A DNA stretch of 64,000 nt, taken from NCBI GenBank assembly GCA_936432065.2, contig OW386287.2, forward strand, positions 186,371,729 through 186,435,728. Reading direction: 5' to 3'. Under the pieces are notes generated by a model. That model made no database searches and had not been told where the DNA came from. It saw nothing but the letters and a program-made list of their open reading frames with translations. This DNA comes from Rutpela maculata (taxonomy: Eukaryota > Arthropoda > Insecta > Coleoptera > Cerambycidae). Positions 24,901 to 39,900 of this stretch are shown here, piece by piece; the first letter of the stretch is position 1; every line of letters starts with the position of its first letter. The position numbers were made by a program, and so were the translations under genes.

Positions 24901-27900
24901 GTAGGTTATGGCAGTGTAAAATTCTAAAGACGCTTTTCGTATTGAGGCTTGAAGATATGCTTGAAAATATCCCAGAATAGTAATTTGATTATCTTCATTG
25001 CCAGTTACTGGTTTCAATTTCGTAATGGTTTCAATTTCCCGAAATTTAGAAAATTATTTCTCAATCGTGAAAACTTTCCCCGTGTCATCCTTGGTAAGTT
25101 AGGATATTTCAAATTAAACTCACGGATAGTTCGCTGAATAATTCTTTGACACATGCCATGGATTACAAACAAGTTTAAAACAACTTTGTTTGGGCAATTT
25201 ACCATTTTCGAATCAATTTTATTTAAGAATTACTATTTAAGAAGAACTCCTTTTCACTTTGACAGAATGTCACCTACTTAATTACAATAGGGTCATTTAG
25301 TGATATGGCAGTTTCGTACTTTTTCTTCCTCATTTTAAAGTATAACTAACCAATAGCCTCAGAAAAAAATTTCAGCTCAATTGAATCAATAGCCACAGAG
25401 ATATTCGCATTTGAATAGAAACACGCTCGGCCGGCCAACAGTCCGTAGAGTGACGTCACTTGGCGTGCGCCGATACCTATATCTCTATAATATTAGAGCA
25501 GCGATTTCGTAAGTCTATCGTGTCGTGTTTTTTTTTGGCTTATAACCAGGTTAAACATGTTAGGTTCCTTTGAGTTATGTCACCGGGGATATGAAATCAT
25601 ATTTTACGACATTTTTTGTGGTCTCGAACTTTTTAAATCAATAAGAAGTGAAAGAAATGTATTTTTAAATAAAATTGTTTTTTTTTTTTTTGTTTCCACC
25701 GCCATATCTTTAAAACTATTAAAGGTACCGAAGTTTATTTTGTGTCAAATTAAAGCACACACTGTAGCGCTTTTACCAATTCGCACTTTCATTTCTCTAA
25801 AAATCAGATAAACTAAAAATATATATTTTATGTATTGAAATCTTCACCAATCGATAAACTTTTTTATTTTTGAACTATTTATCTATCCAAATAGAAAATT
25901 TATTTCAACAATAAAACTCATTTTATGCGTATGTTTTTACTTTCATTAATTTAAAAATGTCTAATAAGCTTACTAATTAGGTGGGTAGTTAGTAACACTG
26001 ATTGATATTTATAGATTAGGTATTTATATCTACCTACCTGTCTTTTTATTATTAAAAGGAGACTATTTTATATTTATTGTACAATTTCTTAATATTAACA
26101 ATATGATCAATACTACTGTACAATATATGAAATATTGAACAATAATATTGATCCCCTAGATGCTTTTTGATCACTACTGGTTTTGTATCTATTGATATAA
26201 GTTAAACTACTACATACACCCCGACCGTCAGATCGTTGCAGTCGGCAGGCTTGCTACAGCCGAGCGCGCAAGACTATGACTTTGGCTCGTTAAAAAAAAT
26301 CGCTGACTCAATACTATGAACGGGACATGAAAAATTTTTATCCTAAAAACTTTTTTCAACTATTGGCTACAATTTGTATGCAGCATGTATATACAAATTT
26401 TCATAAATAAATTTTTTTCTCGATTGTCTAAAATTACGCTACTGAAAATAACAAGTTTGAGTTTCCTATTATTTTTCCAACTTAAAAAAAAATAAATCGG
26501 GTTCACGTGGGACGTTGTTCGAAGCGTTATTGTGTCTACTTTAATCTAAAAAAAAAAAATAGCTTGATAACACAAATATTTTCAGAGATATAGCGGTGGA
26601 GACGTTAAAAAACAGATTTCATTAAAAATCTATTTTTTGAGTTTTTCCGAAATAAAAAAGTTCTCGACCACCAAAAAATGTAAAAAATGATTTCCTGTAC
26701 ACGATTATCTTACTAAAGAATCCCACTAAGTCTGGTTTGGTTCTACGTCATTTTTTTTTTCTCGAAAACTAAGCGACTTTACTTCCAGATTTCAGCCATC
26801 TGACGTCACAACTCGACTACATGGTTATCCCGAGCATTTTTAAGCGCGCCGACTTTAATAATTTTTTTATACATGAAGTCAGTAAATTCTGATTTTTGGC
26901 ATACTTACTATACTCACCAAGCTCTTTCAGAATATGTAATAATAAAAAATTGTTAAATGAGCCTATTATCTTTTGTTTCCATGGCATACTTGAAAAACCA
27001 AGTAATATCTTAACAAGATACGGTATTTCTACATTTTTATTGAATAATTCGATAGGAGATAAAGTTAGGTATAGAGAATGCTTAAGTAACTCACCATAAA
27101 ATTCAATTTTCTTTCGAATGGTATAAAGAAAAATAGTAGGTGCCATTTGAAAAAATTGACTTTTTGACAATTTCTGATTGAGATATTTGAAAATTCGTGC
27201 GCCGATATGGTACAATATGGGACCAACGATAGGACATTGGGAGTTAGCTTGGGCTTTCAGTTAACTGCTTCACAAATTTGGTTCTATAATTTTCAATGGT
27301 TTGCGAGATACAAATTTGTTCGTGAACTACTATAGCAGCAATTTAAAAAAAAAAAAAACTGACATGTAAAAAACTGTGAGAGCTAACTTAGGTTCTATAA
27401 AGTCAGAATAGGAAGGCTAATCTAACCATGTAAAAAAAATTGTAGGTTTCTATTTAAAATAAGAAAGTTGGTACCGACTTTTGGCACACCCTGTATATCT
27501 GGAGGACAGAAAATATTTTATCATCCTGTATATTATTGTGTATAATACTTGTACGTATACCATGTATACCAAGCGGTTGTCGAAAATTGAATTTATTTAA
27601 TATACCAAAAGTAAACAAAAACCTAGACTCTGAATTTATAGAGTTAAAATTTATTTTTCATTTACCTCAACTGTATTTCAGATCTGTGGGAGCCCTTGCT
27701 ATCCATGTTAGACAACTGTTCTAAAATCTGTGTGGATGGCACCTCCCAATTATCAGTACTGGAAGTACCTATATCTCTATCGTCACCCCACACAGAGCTC
27801 ACCGTACTCATCATGGATTCATCCACAGCTGTAGCCAGTGCTGTGGTCTTAAGTCCTAAATTTAGACTAGCACCAAATGTATCACTGACTTTTTTATCGA

Positions 27901-30900
27901 ACACTATATGGTCATTTTTCTCATTTTTAACACGTTTCTCATTTTCAGTCTCGCAAAGGCTTCGCATATCTATTTCAGTTTCTGCTATTTGACTCGACTG
28001 TTCCAAAGTATTTACAGGTGTTATTAAACCCGTGCATGGTAATCCTTGAAAAGACATGTAGCCGCTGTCTCCCACTCTGCTTGAAGTTGTGGGGTAGTTG
28101 AATACATCGACTTTGAGGGATTTTAGGTGGTCTTCTATGATATGTGTGTTTGGATTCTCCAATGGAGACTGAGGAACTAAAAATATGTTTATAATGTTAA
28201 TTTTTAAAGATGTCATATAGTACAGCAAAAATAATTGTCAGTTACATAAAAGTACCTATTTCAAACTTTGCAGTTGCATAATGGAAAAAAAAATTGTATA
28301 AATATATTATTTTTCTTCAAACGTCAGAAAAACATGACATTTCTTAACTCATTTCATGACAAAGTGTGACTTTTTAGGCGGCTGTGCGTTGCCATTAACA
28401 ACGAAGATAAAAGTACTTTTTCTGACTCTGTGTGTGGCAGAAAAAGTAATATCCATAGCAACGCGTATTTTATTTGATACGCCGGCTATGCGATATTAAC
28501 ACAATACGTTTTTGGTGATGAAATTGGAGATTTTTTATCTTTATTTTTTTTTATAACCAATCGATGTTTGATTTGAGCATGTTTTATTCGGAGTAAAAGG
28601 CACATTCTTATAAATATTGCAATGTTAGAACTACAATTTTACCTTAGTAAAAAATATGAATAAAATATTTGCAACAAAAATTACTTATAAAAATTCAAAT
28701 ATATTTGGGATAATTAAATTCCTAGAAATATTAAAAAGTCAAAAGCGAATAAGTTATTAAAACTTTTACACTGAAAAAACTTACCAGAAATATTTCCTCC
28801 TGTCAAAACAGTAGGAATGGGATAAGGCCAGTTGAAATCCTCATGCACTTGTTTTAAAGCTTTTACAAAATCATCTACTCTTGCAGCTCGATCTCTTTCC
28901 TTTCCCAACCAAGCCACTAGATGGAAATCTAAATGAGCTGCGAAATAACCCAAATCTGTCAGGCGACGAGCAGACAATAATCTACGAGCATGTTTTTGTA
29001 ATATTACGTCTATGAAAAACTCTTCTACAGTATTACTTGGAGATCCCCTACAATATGTAAAAATGGAGGTTATGTTTAACCTTGTTTATAAATATACAAA
29101 ACATGACTACAACAACCATATAAAAAATGCCAAGCATGAGTATTCCCCCAACAGAATTTTAAATGTCCCAAATTCCGCAAAGGAAGTGTGGAGGCTCATT
29201 AAATGTAAACTACAAAATTATAATCTATTTCCGATCAATGTCAAGTTAACGGTACAGTCACAGACAATCCTAACGATGCAGAGGAATATTTTGCAAACTA
29301 TTTCGCTTCAGTTACTGTAGACAAAGTAAAAAGTCACTTTGGTGCTAATTTTTCACACACTTGACTTCCTGTGAACTCAATGATCAGTCCTTTATTTATA
29401 CAGTTATATTTGATGAAAAAAGACAAATTGAAAAATTCCATCCACTTTTTCCAAATGTCTTTGAAATAGCCACTATTATCCCCATATTAAAAAAAAATTA
29501 TTCTTTGGAACCAGAAAATTTCATCCACCCATCTTTCTAAAATAATGGAAAGAATGGGGTATTTTCCTATTTTTTTTTAATTGAATAATATCATAGAATA
29601 TGTACAAACAAGTCTTCCAATACAGATTTCCGCGAAAATAATTATCAATTTTTTGAGAAAATAGAAGTTAAAATAAGTGGAGCAACAGGTGTTTTAAATT
29701 GGTGACGTAGGTAGTTTGGCCGATGACGTAGCTAGACTGTATGGATTTGTTGATACAATGGTTTTATACAAAACAGTGTGGTGTTGCCAAGTTGAAATTC
29801 CTTCTCTAGTTCAAGCACATATAATTGAAGAAAACAGGAGTATAAAGCTACAAGACAGAAAGCAAACAGTGGTTATAAACACTAGTAAATCGGAGGAAAA
29901 AAGCTATTAGGATGGGTGTTCCTCAGGGCTCAGTTCTGGGACCACTGTTCTTTATTATATTTATAAATGACACGATACACTCTTGCATCAACAACCAAAA
30001 AGTAATTATGTATGCTGATGACACTAATATTTTAATAGCTGAAAATCATCTTGCGAATGCAGTATCTAAGGCTAACATTTCCACCAACGAATTTCATGAG
30101 TGGTGTTTGGATAATGGATTAGTATTGAATTTAACTAAGACATTTTTTATGACATTTTTGCCAAAGAACATAAACCATAACTTTTGCTCTCTAATAAAAG
30201 TGAATCATAAGACCATTAAACAAACAAATTGTATTAAATTTCTTGGCACTATAGTAGACCAAAAATTTACCTGGGAACAGCACATCGATGCTCTTTCAAA
30301 AAAGTTAAGCACCACTTGCTTTATCATCACACAGTTACGCAATACAGTATCGCTGGAAATTCTTAAATTAGCATATTATGGATTAGCCCAGTCAAATATA
30401 AGTTATGGTTTGATGTTTTGGGGTAAATCAACTCATAGTAATAAAATATTTATAATCCAGAAAAGAATTATTAGATGTATGGTAGGGGCTGATCCCAGAA
30501 CATCCTGTAAACAGATATTCTCTGAATTATCTATTTTAACGCTCCCTTCTCTTTATATATTTCTTATTACAATAAATATAAAAAAACAGGAAGGTTCATT
30601 GGTGAGAAACAATGTACTGCACGATCACAATACGCGAAATTGTGAGAATCTTCACCAACCATACTCAAGATTAAGTATTGGCCAAAACTCGAATTTGTAT
30701 CAAGGTATTGCTTGTTTTAATAAATTCAAGAGTTTATTTGGCAATAGCAAAAATTTTAGCAATTTTAATAATTTTAAAAATATACTATACACCTATTTAG
30801 CTAGTAAGGCATTTTATTCTGTAGATGAGTTTTTACATACATAAGTATTAGTCAAGTGTACTGTTTTATACAATTATTAAACATAATTTTTATCGTGGTA

Positions 30901-33900
30901 AAATTGTCTGTGTAAATACGTGATATGTACTTTTTGCGTGAACAAATTTATTTCTATTAATTGTATTCAGATGTGTAATTTTTGTTTTTTATGACTAGTC
31001 CAATAAGTATTGTACATTTCTGTATGAAACTTCAGTTGATGAATAAATCTGTATTGTATTGTATTGTATTAAATCAATTTTAATATATTTATCCACGAAA
31101 TTTAATTTTCTTATGTAAAAAATAATAATAAGCGTGAATTATTAAACATTTTAAATAATTTTTAATGCCGATTAGATTTTTAAAAACATATTTAGCAAAA
31201 CATGACAACAATGTCAACGGATAGTCAAATAACAGATGGGTTCTAACGTCGTCGTCGTGTTGATTTGAAGCATTTCAGTTTCTTTCATCGAGGTATTTGC
31301 TGTAATTTACAAATAGTAGATAATGTCATTTAAAAGGTATTTTATAAAAGTTGTGGAAACACAAATATAAGTGCTTCGGAAAAAAATTTTGTAACTGGTT
31401 TCGAAAAAATTGATATTCGAAGAACTTGGTGGCAAGCTTCCAATATTTTTGATCTCATCCCTTTAAAAATCCAAATTTTGTTATAGAAAGAATCTATCCT
31501 ATCTATCTATACTTTGAGCAAATTGGACGAATCTCCTTTCACAAAATTCAACTCCATCTTAATAGTTTATTGATAAAGTAAAAATCAAACGCCACATAAA
31601 CAAACAACAAATAAATCTAACCAATATATCTCTTTCACTTGTATTGTGACAAGAAGTGTCAGCTGGCGGCACGCAAGAAATGTTGCCACATAATCCTCGC
31701 CCTAAATTTTGTTTACATTTAACAAGATAACTTTTACATAATAACAAATATAAATACCTTTTAATTCCTTCTAAATACATGTGTATAATATTTATTGATA
31801 TTCAAGATATTGAGAAAAATAGAAGTGTCATAGGTAAAATAATGTAAAGTAAATACACAATTTGGCATTCATATAAGTTAGTTACAGTCTAAGCGAAAGT
31901 TGTCTATGATTGGTTAAATTATTTCCCGCCAAATAAAATCATTTGAAATCTGTGTCTAGACGGGCGTATTCTTATTTCTTATTTTTATTTAAGAAATTAT
32001 TGTTTTGGTTTAAATTTATTATGCAGTAATTGTTAAAATAATAACTTTACTTGATATATATCATCAAAACTGAATTTAAAAAAAATGGAAGATACCCCAT
32101 TGCCATGAATCAAATGATGGCATTCTTAATTTTTTTCAAAATCCTGATGGACCACCAACATGGGTTCTATAAAAACCATTCTACTGACACAAACTACAAA
32201 TCAGTTTTTGCAAGTTGTTTATAATCAAATGGACGAAGGAAACTTTGTCATAGGATTATTTGATCTATCGTAAGCGTTTGACTTGCTAAATATCTTTTGT
32301 TAAAGAAAAATTATTTAAGGTAGGTACTCAAAGAGTTTTTTTACAGGAATCATGCCATATTTAAAAGAGATATGTTCAGGTAAAAATCAATCAAGCGATT
32401 TCAAATAAACATGACATTAGTCTTGGAGTGCCACATGGCTCGGTACTAAGCACTTTGATTTTTCTGCTTTTTGTAAATGAGTTACCATCACTCATGTCCA
32501 AAGATAACAGACGCCGGTACATCTACCAGAAAAAAATGTCTTACTAACCGGTTCCTTCTACAGGTGGATATAACGGTGAATATTGAAAAGTGCCCTTTAT
32601 TTCTCTGGTATTAGTGTTTGCAACAAATTACCTAATATGATTAGAAGCTTCGATAATTCTAGTAAATACAAATCTAGTCTTAAACTATTTTTAATTGATA
32701 AATGTTTTCTTGTGTAGTGTGGATGTTAGTGATTGCCAAGGCTCGGGAGATTTACCTCTGTGACGTCAAAAACCAGGGTTGGCTCTAGGTTAGCGCGGAA
32801 AGATTTCTATGCAAGTATGACACAATATATCTTACCTTGTACTTTTTTTAGCGAATTTCATAATATCGTAAAGTTCATGACCATTTTAACTTTGGATATT
32901 ACAGAATTCTCTAAAAAAAGTACAATGTAAGATATATTGTGTCATACTTGCATACAAATCGTTCCGCAGTGACCTAGAGCCAACCCTGATTTGACCGACA
33001 CAGAGATAAATCTCCCGAGCCTTGGTGATTGCAAAAAGAAGAGTGTAAGTTTACTATTCGATATAACTAAATCGTTTACCTGCTATCAGTTTTGTTGTTT
33101 CCAACAGAATTTGGCACAGATTTTTTTCTAGCAGACTTCGGAGACTCCGCAAGAGGATTTATATTGTTTGACCTCTCAGCTAGCTTAGGAGATATTGTTG
33201 TACTATAGCTTCTCACTCTGGGACCCTGAACATTACCCAAAATTAAGGAAATATCTTCTGCATTCGGATTTACTGGCGGAGACTGTTGAGACAAACCCAG
33301 TTTGGCTGGTAAAATAAACGAAGTACGAGGAGATTCAGACTCCACGTCATTGGGATCTACAATTCAGATAGTTAAGCATAGATTAATTTTCATTGGTCTA
33401 TTCAACGTCACCTATAGCTCTTAAAAAGCGAACTAAATCTTTTGCGAGTTCCCATTTGGACTGATCCAAAGCAGTATTTAAGAGTAGAGTTGCGTATTGC
33501 CTGCTAACAGAAGAAGTCTCCAAATTCTAAAATAAAAATATTTGTAATAAGTTGGCAGTTCTATCCCGAAAAATTTTACGATAAAACAGTCCTGAAAAAA
33601 CATTTTAAAATGTGACATAAACATCTCAAAACATGCTCTATAAATGTATTATCAACATTACCTGTAAAATGATAAGGTACGAAGCAGCGGTATCCAATTG
33701 CCCTTTTGCCATACACTCTTGGAACAAATCTTTGGGTTTTCCAGCTGCTGAAAAGAGATAAGGCCATAGAGCGATTTCGGTTTTTCTAGCGCACTGTACC
33801 ACTGTTTGTAAGTACACCGGAAACTCCATTATGAATTCAATAACGCTAGGAAGTTGCGCATCTGGAATGGGTTCTTTGCTAGTGGCCTCCTCTTCTAAAA

Positions 33901-36900
33901 CCTAAAGCATAGTATTTGAAACAATCTGGGACATTTTCTATTGTAATTTCCTTTACACGAATTAATAAAGACTATTCTATAAATGTGCCGATCAAATGCA
34001 ATATACTCTTCGTTTTTGTATTTGCGAAAATTATAATAATAACCTAACATGATGCATCTACGACAGACACCAATCTAGGCCCTACGTTTGATTTACACAG
34101 TCAACTTGACCATTTTCTCAATGCGCGTTACAAACAAAAAATATAAATATATTAATTTTAGCATTTACCTCATGAAGTAACAATTCCAAAGAATGTGGAA
34201 AGTAAGGCAAACTCATACAACTTCGAGCAATTTCCCATGCATGGTATCCTAAATTCCTTCTTATAAGTTGTCGCAATATCTGATGCAAATATACTTGACT
34301 CTGTAGACCAAAAAAACATTCATCATTTACAACTTTTCCTGACGTTAATTAAAAATTATGTAATCAGTAACTTACCGTCCTTTGTAAAACACTAAAAGGC
34401 AGAGAAAAAGGTGAATTAGAGTCTGAGGTATATAGGACGGTATCATTTTCAGCTCCCAATATTATTGCATCTTCAAATAATATTGCTAAAAAAAGAAGAA
34501 ATCAAAATAAAACTCAATATCGCAGACAAAATTCTCACCAAGGGGGTATATCCGTAGATGGAACGGTAGCATAATCCTTTTTGACATAAAAGTATGAGTT
34601 TTATCGCCATCTCTAGGATATAAAGGTAACCAAACTCTCATACCGTGTGCTCCACAAAATAGCCATAAGGCTTCTGTCAGATGGGCCTAAAATATAATTT
34701 CTATACAAATAATGGAAACAATATTTAATTTTTATTAAAATTGGTATGCACAAACTTGTCATCCTTTGCTTTAATTTGATTCTTTTTACACAATTTTTTT
34801 TTTAACGGCTGATCAAATCTCATATTTAATACAATATTAGTCGCTACACAAAGCAACAGTTGGATTTCTTTGACATAATGAGTATTAGGGTGGTCCTTAT
34901 TTATAGAAGCAAAAAAAATAAATTAAATCCAAGGTTAGATCTATTTGATGACAGAATGAACGACCCTCATAAAATTTTATTAAGATTAAATAATGTGGGT
35001 GCCGAAGAGCTTCTTTTAAGAGCCGAACCATGGTACACAACACCAATATTTGAACTAACTTTATTTCATGTTAAAAGATAATAAAACTGTAATTTGAGTA
35101 TGATAAAAATCGGCTTCCTTTTGGCTCTAGTCCATGTGCAAACATTTTTATGCATTTATGAGAATATTTATGGTGCTTTACATCTTTTCTGGCAAAACAA
35201 ACACAGAAAAAAATCACAAAAATGAGGAAAACATCACTATGTTCTTTACCACTATGTTCTTTACCACTATATTTAAACAAAGTTGTCACAGTTCGGCAGT
35301 TTCGACAATGGGGAATTTTCCTTTTTTTTTTTTTATTGAATAATATCATAGAATATGTACAAACAAGCCTTCCAATACAGATTTCCGGGAAAATAATTAT
35401 CAATTTTTTGAGAAAACAGAAGTTAAAATTAGTAACAAATTGGTGACGTAGGTACTTTGGCCGATGAAGTAGCTGTTTGGAGTTGTTGATAGAATGGTTT
35501 TATACAAAACAGTGTGGTGATGCCAAGTTGAAATTCCTTCTCTAGTTCTAGCAAAGACAATTGAAGAAAACAGGAGTATAAAGCTTATTTATTAAATCAA
35601 TTTTAATATATTTATCCACGAAATTTAATTTTCTTATGTAAAAAATAATAGACGTGAATGATTAAATGTTTTAAATAATTTTTAATGCCGATTAGATTCT
35701 TAGAAACATATTTAGCAAAACATGACAACAATGTCAAGGGCTAGTCAAATGACAGATGTGTTCTAATGTCGCCGTCGTGTTTATTTGAAGCATTTCAGTT
35801 TCTTTCATCGAGGTATTTGCTGTAATTTGCAAATAATAGACAATGTCATTTAAAAGGTATTTTATAAAAGTTGTGGAAACACAAATATAAATGTTGCCAC
35901 ATAATCCTCGCCGTAAGTTTTGTTTACATTTTTAAGATAACTTCTACATAATAACAAATATAAATACCTTTTAATTCCTTCTAAATACATGTGTATAATA
36001 TTTATTGATATTCAAGATATTGAGAAAAATAGAAGTGTCATAGGTAAAATAATGTAAAGTAAATACACAATTTGGCATTCATATAAGTTACAGTCTAAGC
36101 GAAAGCTGTGTATGATTGGTTAAATTATTTCCCGCCAAATAAAATCATTTGAAATCTGTGTCTAGATGGGCGTATTCTTATTTCTTATTTTTATTTAAGA
36201 AATTATTGTTTTGGTTTAAATTGATTATGAAGTAATTGTTAAAATAATAACTTTACTTGATATATATCACCAAAACTGAATTTATAAAAAATGGAAAATA
36301 CCCCATTATGTCATTATCAAACAATGATTCAAAAAAGAATGAACTACAGAAGGTTTGGTATCTACTTAAATAACTTATTGGATAGCTTAATGTAAACAGG
36401 TAGGTAATTAAGGATAAGGGCAATTATTATAACAAAATTTTTATTTTAATTGGAAATGAATCACATTCCCTTTGGAAGTCATTCGGAGTAGAGTTTGGAA
36501 TGAGACAAAAACACATGATGATAAAAAAAAATGTTTTTTTATGTTCTGGATAAATCTGTACACTAAGATACTTTCACTTAAGTATAAATAGACTTTATCC
36601 GGCAAGTAACTATCTGACAAAGTGAGTATCTATCTGACGGATAAGATAACCGGAGCTTGCTATCTGCAGGATAACTATCCAATAGATATGACTTTAGATC
36701 CCAAGCAGCACAATTAGTTTATTTTACCAGTTTAAAGCCAAATTAACCTAAGATAGTTGATATAACGTAATTACAACCATTGCTTTCAACTTTGAAGATA
36801 TATGGACAATAGTAATATAGTAAGCAATATTTAGGTAATATTTTCTTATGAAATGCCTGATAAAGTCACATTGACTTTAGTGTAATTTACAAGAAATATT

Positions 36901-39900
36901 TACGTTACTGTTTCTTAAAATTTAACTCTAAAGTTAAAGTGCATATTGAGGTCTATGTGTAAGAAAGTATTATATAATTTTAGACTAAATTATTAACTTT
37001 GGAGTCGCTGTCTTTTGTCTGAATAAAAACAGGGAAATTTTACCAATTTTTTACGTAAGTATAACCTGAGTTTTGTCTTGTCCTTGTAGTCAGATTTAGG
37101 TTATAACTTTAACCTCATGGTCACAACTAGTTCCAATTTTAGGTAAAATTTACCCTAATTTTACTTCTCCACTAACCTAGCATATGTGTTTAACCTAAAG
37201 GCAAATATTACTTCATGAAATGTCCTGAAAGTTATTTTTACTAAAAAAATAGAATTAGGTCCCTTCCCTGGAAAGCAAAATTACGTTTTCATTGTCTAAA
37301 TTACTTCAAAGGACTATAATGATTGTTTTATGTTGATGCCCTTCCCAGTGTCAACTGTACTTTATTAGAGGGATAATGTCCTAATTTGTAGCAATTTGTA
37401 GCAATTTATTTTGTTGTTGTTTGGGTTTTCTGTTTTCGTATTTTTAAAAATAAAATTGGAGGTGTTTTGTTCTAAATGCGAGAAAGTATTCTACAGCCAG
37501 TCAACCTTTAGTCGGCACAACTGAAAAGTGCATAAGCAAATAGGACATAATTATAATTATATCGAATATGCGGTGTACTTAAAGATACTTGTAATTGTAT
37601 TTCAACTTTTCTATTACCGACTTGTTTGCATTCGAAGTAATGACAACATTATATCAGGTAAAACAGTAGTACAATATAACTATTATTTTTCTCTAGATTT
37701 CAGTACTTAGTTTGCAGAACGAAAAGCTAAGTGAAGTTCAGTAGTGTTAGTAGTGTAACTGAGTGACTTTATTAGGTTTGTATTCAGTGTTCCTGAATGT
37801 ACTCACTGAAGAGAAGTTGTAAAAATGGTTTATGGCCCTATAGAAGGTTTAAACCTATACCTATGAACAAATTTAAGTTGATAGATGGGGAAGTAGTAAT
37901 TAAAAATTAAAAAACAAGTTTCATATGATATGTTTTCTGTTAATACATTTATTCAAATAAAAAATAAAGTATTAAACTAACCAACTAACAACAGATTCAT
38001 TATTTTACCTGAAATATTTTTAAATTCCAAATTCACCGAATCCGTGATGTGATCATGTTTTTCTATCAAATGCAAATGCAAGTCGTTATTAAAGTTCAAA
38101 CACAATTTGCACTCTAAGCACAGGTATCTTTTGGGCACTGTAGATTTGATATAAATACGTCGGATTTGTTTATTTATACACAATTCTGTTGTGCCGATTT
38201 AACGCTGACTGGCTGGAGAATACTGTCTCACATTCAAAACAAAACACATCCATTTTTATTGTCAAAATACAAGAGAAAATTGAAGGAATAAACCACAAAC
38301 TCACAAAACAATTGCAGCCAAAGAAGTTTGAGGTTAGAAACAAAAGTCACTTAATTTACCGCCTTCTCTAACCTAATTTGGGAAATATGACCAATTTAGT
38401 TCTGCATGAACTTTAAAGATTTTACAATTTTGAAGACTACAAAATTATTTTAACCTATATTGATCCCATTTAACTTTAAAGTAAATAATATAAGTTTTAA
38501 CACTTCGTCTCAAGGAAAAACGTCAATGAGGCCTAAAATATTGGGAGAGAATACTTCGAAGTCGCATGGCACTATGTTCGCCATATTTTTCATCCAGCTG
38601 TAAGAGGCCATTTTACAATGAAATTTTGATGAGTATTTAATTGAAAAAAATCATTAATATAAGGTTATTTATCAGATACAAAGTACAATATTATAATATT
38701 TTATGCACCAGAAAAGTCTTGCCAGGCAATTGAATAGGCTTTTACAAATATTTTTAAAATACGTTTAAGCCAAAAAAAATTTTTTTTTCTTTAAAAACGT
38801 AAAATACTTGAGGCCCCTTTAATACCCCGAGGTAGAATGGATATATTTACAATGAAAATTGATTGGCAGTAAAAAACACACACAGAGGGGAAGTGGACAC
38901 ATTATTTCACAACTACGTATGACATTATATGATGCACTCCTACTCCATCGTTATAATAGAGATGTCTGATGGTTTTTAGTTATGTCTTTGCTGCTTATGC
39001 CTCGTGACTTATAAGTAAATCATTATTGTTGTAAATAAAGTCTTATTAGTTATTTCTGAGAAAGAAAGATTGCAGTTGAAAGAGGATAACTGGTTTGGTA
39101 AATATTACCTATCAACGACCACAATTAAACAAAATTTTTACATTTAAATTACCTGTTCAGGGAAATATGTTCTATAACCAATAGGTCATTATAACTAAGC
39201 AGCCTTATTTAAGAGGTATTCATGACGTCGTCTCATTCCCCATTTACTTATATTTTACGTAAATTTTAAGTCAATTAGGTTAGGTTAAACGGGAAAACGG
39301 GACCAAAACGAGGGCTACATTACGTAATTCCGACTTAAGGTGCTACTTGGGATACTTCCCAAAGTAAGTGTTGTCAACTTAATAGACTGTAAAGAAGTTT
39401 TATGATTCAAATAGATATAGAAAAAATCCCCCTACTGTGGCTTGTTGTCGGTTTATGACATCTGCATCATTTTCATGATTGCTTGCCATATTGTTTGAAA
39501 CAGTTGTGCATCACATAACTAACATAACCTGAAATTTTAAGTTTCAAAGTTTATTTCCATTTTTAATGTTTGTATCGCATTTTTAGCTAGTAGCCATATA
39601 TTGGCTTCAGGCGAACATTTAAAAATCCATTCAAATAATTTTTCAATATTAGGGAATCCAACGACCTGTCAAAATATGATGTTGTGGGCAAACAATTGGC
39701 CAACACGGGTTTATTTTTACTAAATTCCGGAAACGTAGCCAAGCCAACAGAAAAACACAAACGTTTAACGAATGAAAATGAATGTTTGCCCTCGACGCCT
39801 ATAGACGCCCTGTTGGATGTCATGTGGTTTGGATTGCCTAACTGATGATTAATAAAATAGACTGCTAATTATAGATTAGATTTCCAACCTACAAAAAATA

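Larger units (their letters stand above)
21209..27531. mobile_element. 6.3-kb multi-armed foldback element with Tc1/mariner-like transposase remnant
   Basis: Three inverted pairs were read. Pair a: 21315-21540 with 27300-27520, including ATACAGGGTGTCCCAAAAGT at 21339. Pair b: about 21540-23000 with 23345-24345. Pair c: 24380-24660 with 26990-27290. A weaker pair lies at 25680-25760 and 26560-26620. The order is a-b-b'-c-c'-a', that is, one palindrome and a second one inside common ends. Outer ends read ACAGGGTGAT and ATCATCCTGT with TA next to them, fitting Tc1/mariner-type insertion. A degraded transposase lies at 24640-25205 on the minus strand. It fills much of RIC1 intron 15. Confidence 0.75.
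29554..32099. mobile_element. TIR DNA element, copy 1, itself carrying a LINE insertion
   Basis: The ends are inverted: TGGGGTATTTTCC at 29554 and GGAAGATACCCCA ending 32099. Without the nested LINE (29850-31070) it is about 1.3 kb. A second copy at 35309-36305 has the same ends and aligns across most of its length, but lacks the LINE and about 310 bp equivalent to 31369-31679. No transposase was recognised. Confidence 0.7.
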
